A stretch of DNA of 64,000 nt, from contig JBFWPN010000014.1 in NCBI GenBank assembly GCA_050249955.1, positions 62,001-126,000 on the forward strand, in the 5' to 3' direction. This stretch comes from CAVVIG01 sp050249955. GTDB lineage: Bacteria; Acidobacteriota; Vicinamibacteria; Vicinamibacterales; CAVVIG01. This document shows, piece by piece, positions 18,006 to 26,704 of this stretch. The number at the start of each line of letters is the position of its first letter. The first letter of the stretch is position 1. The translations under genes and the position numbers were made by a program. Under the pieces are notes generated by a model. That model had not been told where the DNA came from. It worked only from the letters and a program-made list of their open reading frames with translations, and did not search any database.

Positions 18006-19919
18006 ATGGCATCGGCGAACTACACCGCGAAAGACATCACCGTCCTCGAAGGGCTCGAGCCGGTCCGCAAGCGGCCCGGGATGTACATCGGTGGTGTCGG
18101 CTCAGCGGGGCTGCATCACCTCGTCTGGGAGGTGCTGGACAACGCGATTGACGAGGCCATGAACGGCTATGCCTCGAACATCCGGGTCACCCTGCACGAG
18201 GACGGTTCGTCGATCACCATCGAGGACGATGGCCGCGGCATCCCGGTGGACAGGCACCCGACGACGAAGAAGAGCGCGTTGGAGGTGATCTTCACCGTGC
18301 TCCACGCCGGCGGGAAGTTCGAGCAGGGCAACTACAAGACGGCCGGCGGCCTTCACGGCGTGGGCGCCAGCGTGGTGAACGCGCTCTCGAAGGAACTGGT
18401 GGCGCAGGTGAAGCGGGACGGCGCCCTGTGGGAGATGCGGTTCCGGCAGGGGCGGCCCGAGGGGCCGCTGAAGAAGGTCGGACCGGCGCGCGGCACCGGC
18501 ACCACCGTCTACTTCCATCCCGATGCCACGATCTTCCCGAAGATCGAGTTCGACGCGGCCACCATCCGCGAGCGGCTCGAGGTGGCCAGCTACATCCACA
18601 AGGGGCTGAAGGTCACCTTCGAGGACGAGACCTCGAAGACCCGGCACGTCTACGAGCACGCGGAGGGCCTCGTCGCCTACCTGAAGAAGGTGGTGGGCGA
18701 GCGCAGCCAGAAGCCGGTGCACGAGGCGATCTTCACCATCACCAAGGACGACGGCATGCGCCTCGACCTGGCGATGCAGTGGACCGAGGCGACCGACGAA
18801 CACATCCGCTCGTACGTGAACGGCATCCCCACGGGCTCGGGCGGCACGCACGAGAACGGGCTGCGTGCAGGCCTCGGCAAGGCGGTCCGCAATTTCATCG
18901 ACACCCACAACCTCTCGCCCAAGGGGGTGACGCTCACCGCCGAGGACATCCGGGAGGGGCTCACCGGCATCCTCAGCGTGTTCATCGCCGAGCCGCAGTT
19001 CCAGGGGCAGACCAAGGATCGGCTCAACAACCCCGAGGTGCTGTCAGCCGTCGACGGCGTGGTCCGGCCCGCGCTCGAGCACTGGCTCAACCACAACATC
19101 AGCGTGGCCGAGTCGATCGTCGCGCGCATCATCCTCGCCGCTCGCGCACGCGAGGCGAGCCGTGCGGCGCAGCAGGAGGTGTCGCGCAAGAGCGCCACCT
19201 CGTCGCGACTGAACCTTCCCGGCAAGCTGAGCGACTGCACGAACTCCTCCGCCGAGAACAGCGAGCTGTTCATCGTGGAAGGCGACTCGGCAGGCGGTTC
19301 GGCCAAGCAGGGGCGCGACCGGGCGCGCCAGGCGATCCTGCCGCTGCGCGGCAAGGTGCTGAACACCGAGAGCGCCTCGCTCGCCAAGGTGCTCGAGAAC
19401 AAGGAGCTGTCGGACCTCGTCACGGCGCTCGGCTGCGGGCTCGGCAAGAACTTCGAGCTCGACAAGCTCCGCTACGGCAAGGTCATCATCCTGGCGGACG
19501 CCGACTCGGACGGCAACCACATCGCCACGCTGCTGCTCACCTTCATCTACCGGCACCTGCCGCAGCTGATGGCGGCCGGGCGGATCTACCTGGCGCAGCC
19601 CCCGCTCTACCGCATCGACATCGGCAAGGAGACGTACTGGGCGCTCGACGATGCGCAGAAGGAGCAGATCCTGCGGACGCAGGTGAAGAACGGCCGCAGC
19701 ACACCGGAGATCACGCGATTCAAGGGCCTGGGCGAGATGATGCCGAAGGTGCTCTGGGACACGACGCTGAACCCGCGCACGCGGCGGCTGCTGCGCGTGG
19801 AGGTCACCGACCAGATCCTGACCGACCGCGTGATGAACGAGCTGATGGGCAAGGACGCCTCCGCCCGGTTCCGCTTCATCATGGAACGTGCGGAAGAGGC
19901 TGAGGAACTCGACGTCTAG
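18006..19919 (+). CDS. parE: DNA topoisomerase IV subunit B (ParE-type)
   Basis: 637 aa, the length of bacterial ParE (GyrB is usually longer). GHKL ATPase motifs are present: EVLDNAIDEA, DDGRGIPV, GGLHGVGASVVNALS. The transducer and TOPRIM domains follow (ELFIVEGDSAGGSAKQGRDR). The TOPRIM acidic motif reads DADSDG at 498-503 followed by NHIATLL, which is the ParE form (E. coli ParE also has DADSDG) rather than DADVDG of GyrB; YRIDIGKE also matches ParE. The frame is open far upstream but that is antisense to the 927-aa gene; ATG 18006 begins the conserved protein. TACAAT at 17937-17942 is a possible -10 box. No parC is adjacent. Its end overlaps the convergent aminotransferase by 41 bases. 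Confidence 0.9.
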   Translation: MASANYTAKDITVLEGLEPVRKRPGMYIGGVGSAGLHHLVWEVLDNAIDEAMNGYASNIRVTLHEDGSSITIEDDGRGIPVDRHPTTKKSALEVIFTVLHAGGKFEQGNYKTAGGLHGVGASVVNALSKELVAQVKRDGALWEMRFRQGRPEGPLKKVGPARGTGTTVYFHPDATIFPKIEFDAATIRERLEVASYIHKGLKVTFEDETSKTRHVYEHAEGLVAYLKKVVGERSQKPVHEAIFTITKDDGMRLDLAMQWTEATDEHIRSYVNGIPTGSGGTHENGLRAGLGKAVRNFIDTHNLSPKGVTLTAEDIREGLTGILSVFIAEPQFQGQTKDRLNNPEVLSAVDGVVRPALEHWLNHNISVAESIVARIILAARAREASRAAQQEVSRKSATSSRLNLPGKLSDCTNSSAENSELFIVEGDSAGGSAKQGRDRARQAILPLRGKVLNTESASLAKVLENKELSDLVTALGCGLGKNFELDKLRYGKVIILADADSDGNHIATLLLTFIYRHLPQLMAAGRIYLAQPPLYRIDIGKETYWALDDAQKEQILRTQVKNGRSTPEITRFKGLGEMMPKVLWDTTLNPRTRRLLRVEVTDQILTDRVMNELMGKDASARFRFIMERAEEAEELDV

Positions 19920-21081
19920 CGTTGCCCAGAATGGCCCGCAACCCGGTGACGAGTCTCCCAATGCCCTCCGCCACCGTGGCCTTCTGCAGGGCGCCGTACG
20001 CCACTCGGAAGTAGCAGCCGTCGGTCATGCCGAACGCATCGCCGGGAATCACCGCCACGCGATGCTCGCGAATCAGCCGCTCGGCCAGCGCCAGCGGCGT
20101 CATCCCGGTCTGCACGCGCAGCAGCGCGTAGAACGCGCCGTCGGCCGCCGGCACGGTGGCCAGTGGCGCCAGCGCGTTCAGCTCGGTGAAGACGATGTCG
20201 CGAATGGAGCCGAGTTCGCGCACGTGCGGTTCCGCGTGCGCGCGTCCCACCCGCAGCGCCGCCTCGGCTCCCACCTGTGACGCCATCGTGGGGTTGATCA
20301 GGATCGTGTCCTGGCACTTCATCATGGCGCCGTGCAGCCCCTCTGGGTACACGACGTAGCCCACCCGCCAGCCGGCAAAGCCGTAGGCCTTGGACAGCGA
20401 GAACATCGAGACCGTGTGCCCGGCCGCACCGTCGAAGGACCCGGGCGAGACGTGCGGGACACCGTAGGTGAAGTACTCGTACGGTTCGTCGGAGACGTGG
20501 AAGATCCTCCGCGCGCGGCACAGGGCGTTCACGGCCCGGAGCGACGCCTCACTGAACACCGCCCCGCTCGGGTTGTTGGGCGAGATGGTGACGATGGCGC
20601 GGGTGCGGGGGGTGATGGCATCGGCGAGTGCGTCGACACGAAGCTGGTAGTGCGGATCGGTCGGCACGCGCACGACCCTGCACCCGGCCATGGTGATGGC
20701 CATGTCGTGGTTGAAGTAGAACGGCGTGGGCAGGATCACCTCGTCGCCGGGAGAGGTGATGGCCAGCACCACGTGCATGAAGGCCATGTTCGCGCCGGCC
20801 GTGACCATCACCCGGCTGCCGGCCCCCGTGTCGATGCCGTTCTCCAGCCGCAGCTTGTCCCGGACGGCCTCGACGAGCGGACCGTACCCGGCCACGTCGC
20901 CGTATCCGTCGAGCCGCGGTGAGCCGAGCGCGGCACGCACGGCGTCGATGGCCTCGATGGGCGGCCCGTAGTGCACGACGCCCTGGCCGAGCGAGATGGT
21001 GCCGGGGGTGTCCCGGATCATCGCCCCGATGACCGGAATCACCGGTGCCTGAACCGCCTCCATCCGCGCAAAACCGGGCAT
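19879..21081 (-). CDS. Class I/II PLP-dependent aminotransferase
   Basis: 400 aa, fold type I. Characteristic segments: TISLGQGVVHYGPP at the start, VTAGANMAFMHVV, ISPNNPSGAVFS, SDEPYEYFTYG, and the PLP lysine in SLSKAYGFAGWRVGY. This belongs with aspartate/alanine/kynurenine-type aminotransferases; substrate specificity is not deducible. The last 41 bases run under the 3-prime end of parE on the other strand. The start could also be the second Met (residue 7, 21063). It is divergent from the M14 carboxypeptidase, with an unusually AT-rich gap (21082-21128). Confidence 0.9.
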   Translation of the reverse strand: MPGFARMEAVQAPVIPVIGAMIRDTPGTISLGQGVVHYGPPIEAIDAVRAALGSPRLDGYGDVAGYGPLVEAVRDKLRLENGIDTGAGSRVMVTAGANMAFMHVVLAITSPGDEVILPTPFYFNHDMAITMAGCRVVRVPTDPHYQLRVDALADAITPRTRAIVTISPNNPSGAVFSEASLRAVNALCRARRIFHVSDEPYEYFTYGVPHVSPGSFDGAAGHTVSMFSLSKAYGFAGWRVGYVVYPEGLHGAMMKCQDTILINPTMASQVGAEAALRVGRAHAEPHVRELGSIRDIVFTELNALAPLATVPAADGAFYALLRVQTGMTPLALAERLIREHRVAVIPGDAFGMTDGCYFRVAYGALQKATVAEGIGRLVTGLRAILGNARRRVPQPLPHVP

Positions 21082-21128
21082 GCAGCTTTTGCCTTCTCAG
21101 TTTGAGGATTTGCGTTTTTAATTACGGA

Positions 21129-23798
21129 ATGTCCGTCGGCCGTGCCGCCCGGTTTGCCGCCAGCCTTGCTGGTCTCGCCGTTGCGGTGGCCCTTGTACGC
21201 CCGCAGGTCCCGGTGGCTGCCGCGCCAGGCATCCAGGCGCCGGACCAGTTTATCGGTTTCAAGGTTGGCGCGGACACCAAGCTCGCCCGCTGGGATCGCA
21301 TCGTCGAGTACATGAAGCAGGTGGCGGGCGGGTCGGACCGGGTGCGCCTGCGCGAGCTGGGCAAGACCAACAACGGCCAGCCGTTCCTGATGATGGAGAT
21401 CTCGTCGCCAGAGACCATCAAGAACCTGGACCGCTACAAGCAGTACGAGCGACGGCTCTACTTCCAGAACGGCGCCCCAACGCCCAGGGAGCGTGACGAA
21501 ATCTTCAGGCAGGGCAAGGTGGTGGTGTTCGTCGGTGCGAGCATCCACGCCACGGAGGTGGGTGCCACCCAGATGACGCTGGAACTGGTGCATCACCTGG
21601 CGACCGACGACTCTCCTGCCACCCGCAAGATCCTCGACAACGTGATCCTGCTGCTGGTGCCGAGCCTCAACCCGGACGGGCAGACGCTGGTCACGGACTG
21701 GTACAACCGCAATCTCGGCACGCCGTACGAGGCCAGCCCGCTGCCGATGCTGTACCACCCGTACGTGGGTCACGACAACAATCGCGACATGTACATGTTC
21801 ACGCAGAAGGAGAGCCAGTTCGTCGCGCAGGTGGCGTGGCACGACTGGATCCCGTCGGTGTGGCTGGACGCGCACCAGATGGGAGCGGGGGGACCGCGCA
21901 TCTTCGTGATGCCAGCGACAGACCCCATCAACCCGAACGTGCACCCGCTGATCTACCGGTGGAACGCGATTCTCGGCCAGTCGCAGGCGGCGGCGCTGGA
22001 GGCGGCCGGGAAGGACGGCATCATCTACAACTCCACCTACACCAACTTCTGGCAGGGGGCGATGGCCTGGGCCGGGTGGTGGCACAACCAGGTGGGGCTC
22101 CTCACCGAGGTGGCGAGCGTCCGCATTGCCTCGCCGACCGACCAGATGAAGGGTTCGCTCCGCAACACCATGCCGAGCGACTTCGCGCGCGAAGCCGCCA
22201 TGGACGCCGTCGTCCCGGGGATGGGCACGCTGGGCGCACCGGTGGATACCAACCCGCGCACCGAGTATCCGCGCCCCTGGCTCGGTGGCCGGTGGACACT
22301 GCGCGATATCGTCGACTACCAGTACATCGCCACGATGGCGCTGCTGGACACGGCGGCGGATAGGCGCGAGGCCATCCTGCGGCAGATTTACGAAGTGAAC
22401 CGCCAGACGGTGGAGGATGGGCGGACCGGTCCGGTGAAGGCCATCCTGATCCCGATCGACCTCCAGCAGGATGCCCGGGAGGCGCTCCACCTGGCTGAGC
22501 GGCTCATGATGGGTGGGGTCGAGGTGTACCGCGCCGAGGCCGCCTTCGAGCTCGACGACCGGCCCTACCAGCCGGGCACTCTGGTCATCCCGATGACGCA
22601 GGTGTTCGCGCGCTATGCCAAGGACCTGCTCGAGAAGCAGACCTACCCGGAGGTGCGGCGAGCGCCCAACCTGCCGGCGGAGGCGCCGTACGACGTCACG
22701 GCCTGGTCGCTCGGCCTGCAGTTCGGCGTGACGCTCGACTTCGCCACCGAGCCGATGCCGAACGTGAAGCTCACGCGGGTCGCCGCCCCCCTGAAGCTGC
22801 CGGGCCGTGTCACCGGCAACGGCACCCGGTTCGTGTTCGAGTACACCGGTGCAGACAGCGCGATTGCGGTGAACCGTCTGCTGAAGGACGGCGTGAAGGT
22901 GGCGTTCACCCCGTCGTCTCACGTCATCGTGGACGGCGCGGGTCGCTCGCAGCTGGAGGAGATTGCACGCGACCTGGGGGTGTCGTTTTCGGCGGCCGAG
23001 GCGCCGCCGCCCGGCGTGCCCGACGAGCCGAAGCAGCCGATCCGGGCACCGCGCGTGGCGCTCTACCAGCCCTGGACCGGCGGCAACATCGACGAAGGCT
23101 GGACGCGCTGGGTGCTCGAGGAGTACGAGTTCCGGTACACCACCGTGCACAATGCCGACCTCCGGGCCGGCGGGCTGCGCCGGAAGTTCGACGCGATCAT
23201 CCTCCCGGACCAGGCGCCGCGCGAGATCGTGGACGGCAACCTCGGCGCGGCCATCCGCCCGGAGTACCGCGGTGGCATCGGCGACATCGGCGTCGACAGC
23301 CTGCAGCGCTTCGTGAGCGAGGGAGGCACGCTCATCGCCCTGGGCGCGGCGTCCGACCTGGTGGTGGACCGCTTCCCGGTGCCGGTGCGCGACCAGAAAC
23401 GCGCCCTGCGACGTGACCAGCACTTCGGTCCCGGCACGATCCTCCGCATACAGGTGGACACGACCAACCCGCTCGGCTACGGCATGGCGGCCGACACCTA
23501 CGGCTTCTACAACAACAGTCCGTTCTTCACGCTGGTGGACGGCTTCAACGCCAACAAGGCCTCGGTGATTGCGCGCTTCCCGAACGAGGAGGTCGTCGCG
23601 TCGGGCTGGCTCCGGGGCGAAGACCTGATGGCCGGCCGCGCCGCCGTGGTGTCGGTCGACTTCAGGCCTGGCCGCATCGTGCTCTTCGGGCTCCGCCCGC
23701 AGCACCGCGCCCAGACCCACGCCACCTTCCCGATGCTCTTCAACTCGCTGTACCTGTCGGCGGAAGCCTCGGCCTCCACCTCCGACAACCAGCAATGA
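21129..23798 (+). CDS. M14-family zinc carboxypeptidase, secreted
   Basis: 889 aa. Signal-like N-terminus (MSVGRAARFAASLAGLAVAVALV). The M14 fold occupies about residues 50-370: zinc ligands His140 and Glu143 in ASIHATEVG and His249 in WLDAHQMG, general base Glu327 in GLLTEVAS. The remaining 500 residues are a long C-terminal extension with a class I glutamine-amidotransferase-like flavour (LRRKFDAIILPDQAP), as in large acidobacterial M14 proteins. Acts outside the cytoplasm on peptides or peptidoglycan-type substrates. The stop overlaps the asparaginase start by four bases (ATGA), so the two are translated together. Confidence 0.88.
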   Translation: MSVGRAARFAASLAGLAVAVALVRPQVPVAAAPGIQAPDQFIGFKVGADTKLARWDRIVEYMKQVAGGSDRVRLRELGKTNNGQPFLMMEISSPETIKNLDRYKQYERRLYFQNGAPTPRERDEIFRQGKVVVFVGASIHATEVGATQMTLELVHHLATDDSPATRKILDNVILLLVPSLNPDGQTLVTDWYNRNLGTPYEASPLPMLYHPYVGHDNNRDMYMFTQKESQFVAQVAWHDWIPSVWLDAHQMGAGGPRIFVMPATDPINPNVHPLIYRWNAILGQSQAAALEAAGKDGIIYNSTYTNFWQGAMAWAGWWHNQVGLLTEVASVRIASPTDQMKGSLRNTMPSDFAREAAMDAVVPGMGTLGAPVDTNPRTEYPRPWLGGRWTLRDIVDYQYIATMALLDTAADRREAILRQIYEVNRQTVEDGRTGPVKAILIPIDLQQDAREALHLAERLMMGGVEVYRAEAAFELDDRPYQPGTLVIPMTQVFARYAKDLLEKQTYPEVRRAPNLPAEAPYDVTAWSLGLQFGVTLDFATEPMPNVKLTRVAAPLKLPGRVTGNGTRFVFEYTGADSAIAVNRLLKDGVKVAFTPSSHVIVDGAGRSQLEEIARDLGVSFSAAEAPPPGVPDEPKQPIRAPRVALYQPWTGGNIDEGWTRWVLEEYEFRYTTVHNADLRAGGLRRKFDAIILPDQAPREIVDGNLGAAIRPEYRGGIGDIGVDSLQRFVSEGGTLIALGAASDLVVDRFPVPVRDQKRALRRDQHFGPGTILRIQVDTTNPLGYGMAADTYGFYNNSPFFTLVDGFNANKASVIARFPNEEVVASGWLRGEDLMAGRAAVVSVDFRPGRIVLFGLRPQHRAQTHATFPMLFNSLYLSAEASASTSDNQQ

Positions 23799-24295
23799 TC
23801 CGGATCGTCGTCACCGGCGGCACATTCGACAAGGAATACAACGAGCTGAACGGCACGCTGTTCTTCAAGGACACGCACGTGCCGGAGATGCTGCGGCTGG
23901 GGCGCTCACTCGTCGAGGTGGGCGTGGACACGCTGATGATGATGGACAGCCTCGACATGACCGACGCGGACCGCGCGCGCATCGTCCAGGCGTGCCGCGA
24001 CGCCGAAGAGTCGCGCATCGTCGTCACGCATGGCACGGACACGATGGTGCAGACCGCGCGGTCGATCGCCACCAGCGGAGATGCTGCGCTGGCCGCGAAA
24101 ACCATCGTGCTGACCGGGGCGATGGTGCCGTACGCGTTCGGCAGTTCGGACGGCCTGTTCAACCTGGGGAGCGCCCTCTCGTTCGTGCAGGCGCTGCCAG
24201 CGGGAGTCTACGTGGCGATGAACGGCCGCTGCTTCCCGTGGGACGCGGTGGAGAAGGACCGGGAAGCTGGGATCTTCAGAGAAGTAAGAACCTAG
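23795..24295 (+). CDS. Short asparaginase-domain protein
   Basis: 166 aa, only the N-terminal catalytic half of a normal L-asparaginase (about 330 aa). The catalytic residues of that half are all present: Thr10 in VTGGTF, Tyr15, Thr81-Asp82 in THGTDTM and Lys102 before TIVLTGAM. Such half-length asparaginase-like proteins occur as an independent family; whether they hydrolyse asparagine or another amide is not known from sequence. It lacks a signal peptide and is coupled by ATGA overlap to a secreted M14 carboxypeptidase, which suggests processing of amino acids released by that enzyme. No frameshift remnant of a C-terminal domain follows. Confidence 0.85.
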   Translation: MIRIVVTGGTFDKEYNELNGTLFFKDTHVPEMLRLGRSLVEVGVDTLMMMDSLDMTDADRARIVQACRDAEESRIVVTHGTDTMVQTARSIATSGDAALAAKTIVLTGAMVPYAFGSSDGLFNLGSALSFVQALPAGVYVAMNGRCFPWDAVEKDREAGIFREVRT

Positions 24296-24332
24296 ACGTC
24301 AGAGATTGTCTGAAGTTCTGGGTTCTAGGTTC
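24288..24332. terminator. Inverted repeat between convergent asparaginase and DinB genes
   Basis: GAACCTAGA (24288-24296) is repeated inverted as TCTAGGTTC (24324-24332), with a 27-base centre containing GACGTCAGA. The repeat covers the end of the asparaginase gene and the end of dinB, so it may act as a two-way terminator or mark a small dispersed repeat. No T-run. Confidence 0.4.
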
Positions 24333-24804
24333 CAAGCAGCGTGAGCTGCTTGAGGTGGTGCACCTGGTGGCCGGCTTCCTGGTAGATGATCCAGTTCACC
24401 GTCATCGGCCCGTACTCGTCGTGCGTGAGCACGGTCTCGCGGTCGGCGTCGGTCAGTGAGGCGTACAGCGCCAGGTTGATCGAGGCGAGTACGAGGAAGA
24501 CGTTCAGGGCGTCAGGTCCGCTGGTGCCCAGCTCGCGCGCCAGCCACTTGTCCTGGTCGAACGACTGCGCCGTGAAGTTGTCGGTGGTAAGCGACATCCG
24601 CGCACGCGTGCCCAGCGCCAGCTCAGTCTGGGCCAGGTGAATCATCACCTGCCGTGCGGTCCACTTCCCGGGACCTGTCGGCCGTTCCCACTGCTCCGCC
24701 GTCCAGCCCGCAACCAGCGCCGGATACGCCGTGATCGACTCGCGCATGACGACGAGCGGGTCGCGCCCGTCGAGGTGATGGGAGTACGGCGTTGAGGGGA
24801 TCAT
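24325..24804 (-). CDS. DinB-family protein
   Basis: 159 aa, the usual length for the DinB/YfiT four-helix-bundle fold. Metal-binding histidines are in the expected places: MIHLAQTE in helix 2 and EAGHQVHHLKQL near the C-terminus; WTAEQWERPTGPGKWTARQVM is a typical DinB start. Members are thiol-dependent S-transferases (bacillithiol, mycothiol or glutathione) or of unknown function. It follows the GNAT-like gene after 8 bases and ends in a convergent junction with the asparaginase. Confidence 0.88.
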   Translation of the reverse strand: MIPSTPYSHHLDGRDPLVVMRESITAYPALVAGWTAEQWERPTGPGKWTARQVMIHLAQTELALGTRARMSLTTDNFTAQSFDQDKWLARELGTSGPDALNVFLVLASINLALYASLTDADRETVLTHDEYGPMTVNWIIYQEAGHQVHHLKQLTLLGT

Positions 24805-24812
24805 GTGCGTTC

Positions 24813-25409
24813 CTAGAGTGTGGCCTGCGTGACCGTCCGCGAGCTGCGGTGCCGTTCGAGCAGTTCCGGGTGCAGGCGCTTGCTCAGGTAGACCTTGGAC
24901 TCGGCGTTGTCGATCGGGTCGCGGTCGTACTTGACCACTTCGAAGCGCAGGTGGTCCAGCGTGCCGCGCATGTCGTAGAACCTGTTCTTCGTCTTGACGA
25001 CGATCTCGTCGAAACCCTGCTCGATGGCCCAGTGCTCCTGCTGCTCCGTGAGCGCCCGGAAGTGCCCCTGGCCGCGCCAGTCGCGCCGGGTGCCACCGAT
25101 CCAGGTGTAGAGCACCCGCTTGCCGTCGAACTGCACGTAGCCCTGGAGCCGGTGCACCAGCTCGGCCAGCTTCGGGTCCTGCTCGTCGGCACGCAGTTCG
25201 TGAGCCACCTTGTAGGAGACCGGCACGACCATGCCCGGGTCGTCAGGGGCAGGGCCCATGCAGATCAGGATCAGGTGCGACCTGTCGCGCAGGCGCGTGA
25301 CGATCTCGGCAGCCGTCTTCTTGCGCGGGAACTCGCCGAAGTACTCTTCGATGTACTGAATCTCGAGTGCGCCCTGTTCGAGTTCGTACTGGGTGATGAG
25401 GTATTCCAC
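24813..25409 (-). CDS. GNAT-like acetyltransferase-fold protein
   Basis: 198 aa from a GTG at 25409. The C-terminal half has a GNAT motif A layout (TRRDWRGQGHFRALTEQQEHWAIEQGF) preceded by YVQFDGKRVLYTWIGG, so acetyl-CoA binding is likely; the substrate is unknown. The frame is open to 26318, but that part lies under the opposite gene and is low-complexity. Starting at GTG places the coding region 12 bases after TACAAT, giving a near-leaderless mRNA; no ribosome site is visible. An alternative start is an ATG at 25487. Probably one transcript with dinB. Confidence 0.65.
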   Translation of the reverse strand: MEYLITQYELEQGALEIQYIEEYFGEFPRKKTAAEIVTRLRDRSHLILICMGPAPDDPGMVVPVSYKVAHELRADEQDPKLAELVHRLQGYVQFDGKRVLYTWIGGTRRDWRGQGHFRALTEQQEHWAIEQGFDEIVVKTKNRFYDMRGTLDHLRFEVVKYDRDPIDNAESKVYLSKRLHPELLERHRSSRTVTQATL

Positions 25410-25415
25410 GGGAAC

Positions 25416-25428
25416 CCGGGCATTGTAC
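25416..25428 (-). promoter_or_regulatory. Candidate promoter -10 region (GTACAATGCCCGG) of the GNAT-like gene
   Basis: The minus strand reads GTACAATGCCCGG directly before the proposed GTG start. The same 13 bases occur before pcnB at 58132-58144. TACAAT would be the -10 box and puts the transcript start about six bases before the GTG. The -35 is poor. Confidence 0.45.
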
Positions 25429-25487
25429 TTCAGCCGCTGACGCGAACCCGAAGGCGTGAGCGGCTGGCGAGCGGCGTGCATCACGGG

Positions 25488-26675
25488 ATGCCCGTGGACC
25501 TGAACCGTTCGACATCCGTGGTCGTGTGCGTGCTCACGCTGTGGCTCGCGCCCGAGGCTGGCGCGCAGGATCACGTGGCCGATGCCCTGGCGTTCCTCGT
25601 CACCAGCCAATCGGTGAACACTGGCAGCGAGGCGCGTGATGCCGCAGCCGCGGACGCGACCAGCCGGACCATCTCGTCCGCCCTGCTGGCGAACCTGGCC
25701 GCGCTGCCCATCACGTCCACCGCAGGTGCCTTCTCCTACCAGCTGAACCCGGCACTCGGCACCGTGGAGCGTTCGACACAGAGCTTCGGTCCGGTGTTCG
25801 CCGACCGTGCCGTCACGCTGGGCGCAGGCACGGCCACGATCGGCCTCTCGTTCCAGCACCTGCGCTTCACGGCCCTGGACGGACGCAACCTGCGCGGCGG
25901 GACGCTGGTCACGACGGCGAACCAGTTCGTGGACGAGCCCGAGGCGTTCGACGTCGACCGGTTGACGCTCGGCATCGATGCCGACGTGGCCACCCTGTAC
26001 GGAAGCGTCGGCCTGACCGACCGCGTGGACGTGGCCGTGGCCGCGCCGCTCGTCTCGCTGCGCCTGAATGGCGCCAGGGTCAACGCCTACCGCGGCCGCC
26101 AGTTCACGCAGGCGACGGCCCGCGCCACCGCGCTCGGAGTGGCCGACCTCCTCGTGCGAAGCAAGGTGCGCCTGCTGACCTATGAGGGGATGAACCTGGC
26201 TGGAGCCGTGGACGTCCGCCTGCCCACCGGGTCGCGAGAGGACCTCCTGGGTACAGGCCGGACCGCGGTCCGCATGTCGGCAGTGGGCTCTGCCGAGGGG
26301 CCGCGCACCTCCGCGCACGCCTCGATCGGACTCGCGTTCGGCGGCCTCGCCACCGAGTTCACCTACAGTGGCGCCGTCGCCACGGCGGCTTCACCAAGAC
26401 TCACCCTGACGGCCGAGGCGCTTGGCCGCTGGGCCGACCTGCCGGGCGACATTGTCCGGGTGGAGCAGCCACACCCGTTGCTGGCCGGCGTGAACACCAT
26501 CCGGCTGCTGCCCGGAAGCTCGCGCTTGCAGACACTGACCCTCGCGCCTGGGCTCAAGTGGAACGTGACCGGGACGTGGATCCTGGTGGCGAACGTCGGT
26601 ATCCCGATGCTCAAGGGTGGGCTCCGAGCGCCAGTGATGCCGATGGTCGCCCTCGAGTACGCCCTGGGTCGTTGA
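25488..26675 (+). CDS. Outer-membrane beta-barrel-like protein
   Basis: 395 aa. Signal peptide 1-26 (VVVCVLTLWLAP ending AGAQ). The mature part alternates polar and hydrophobic residues in strand-length stretches (ATIGLSFQHLRFTAL, VDVAVAAPLVSLRLN, ILVANVGIPMLKGGL) and ends with VALEYALGR, as in transporter/porin-like barrels. No specific family is certain; similar proteins are annotated as putative outer-membrane transporters of the FadL/porin type. The ATG lies inside the 78-base divergent gap with the GNAT-like gene; the open frame upstream is antisense to that gene and was not used. Confidence 0.7.
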   Translation: MPVDLNRSTSVVVCVLTLWLAPEAGAQDHVADALAFLVTSQSVNTGSEARDAAAADATSRTISSALLANLAALPITSTAGAFSYQLNPALGTVERSTQSFGPVFADRAVTLGAGTATIGLSFQHLRFTALDGRNLRGGTLVTTANQFVDEPEAFDVDRLTLGIDADVATLYGSVGLTDRVDVAVAAPLVSLRLNGARVNAYRGRQFTQATARATALGVADLLVRSKVRLLTYEGMNLAGAVDVRLPTGSREDLLGTGRTAVRMSAVGSAEGPRTSAHASIGLAFGGLATEFTYSGAVATAASPRLTLTAEALGRWADLPGDIVRVEQPHPLLAGVNTIRLLPGSSRLQTLTLAPGLKWNVTGTWILVANVGIPMLKGGLRAPVMPMVALEYALGR

Positions 26676-26704
26676 ACCGCGCCGCCACAGCCGGCGGGCC
26701 GATG

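Noticed and set aside
18006..19919. GyrB rather than ParE
   Set aside because: DADSDG in TOPRIM, YRIDIGKE and the short length match ParE; GyrB has DADVDG.
21039..23795. A 918-codon open frame antisense to the M14 carboxypeptidase
   Set aside because: The plus-strand gene has intact zinc ligands and overlaps its neighbour by ATGA; the antisense frame has low-complexity Arg/His/Val composition.
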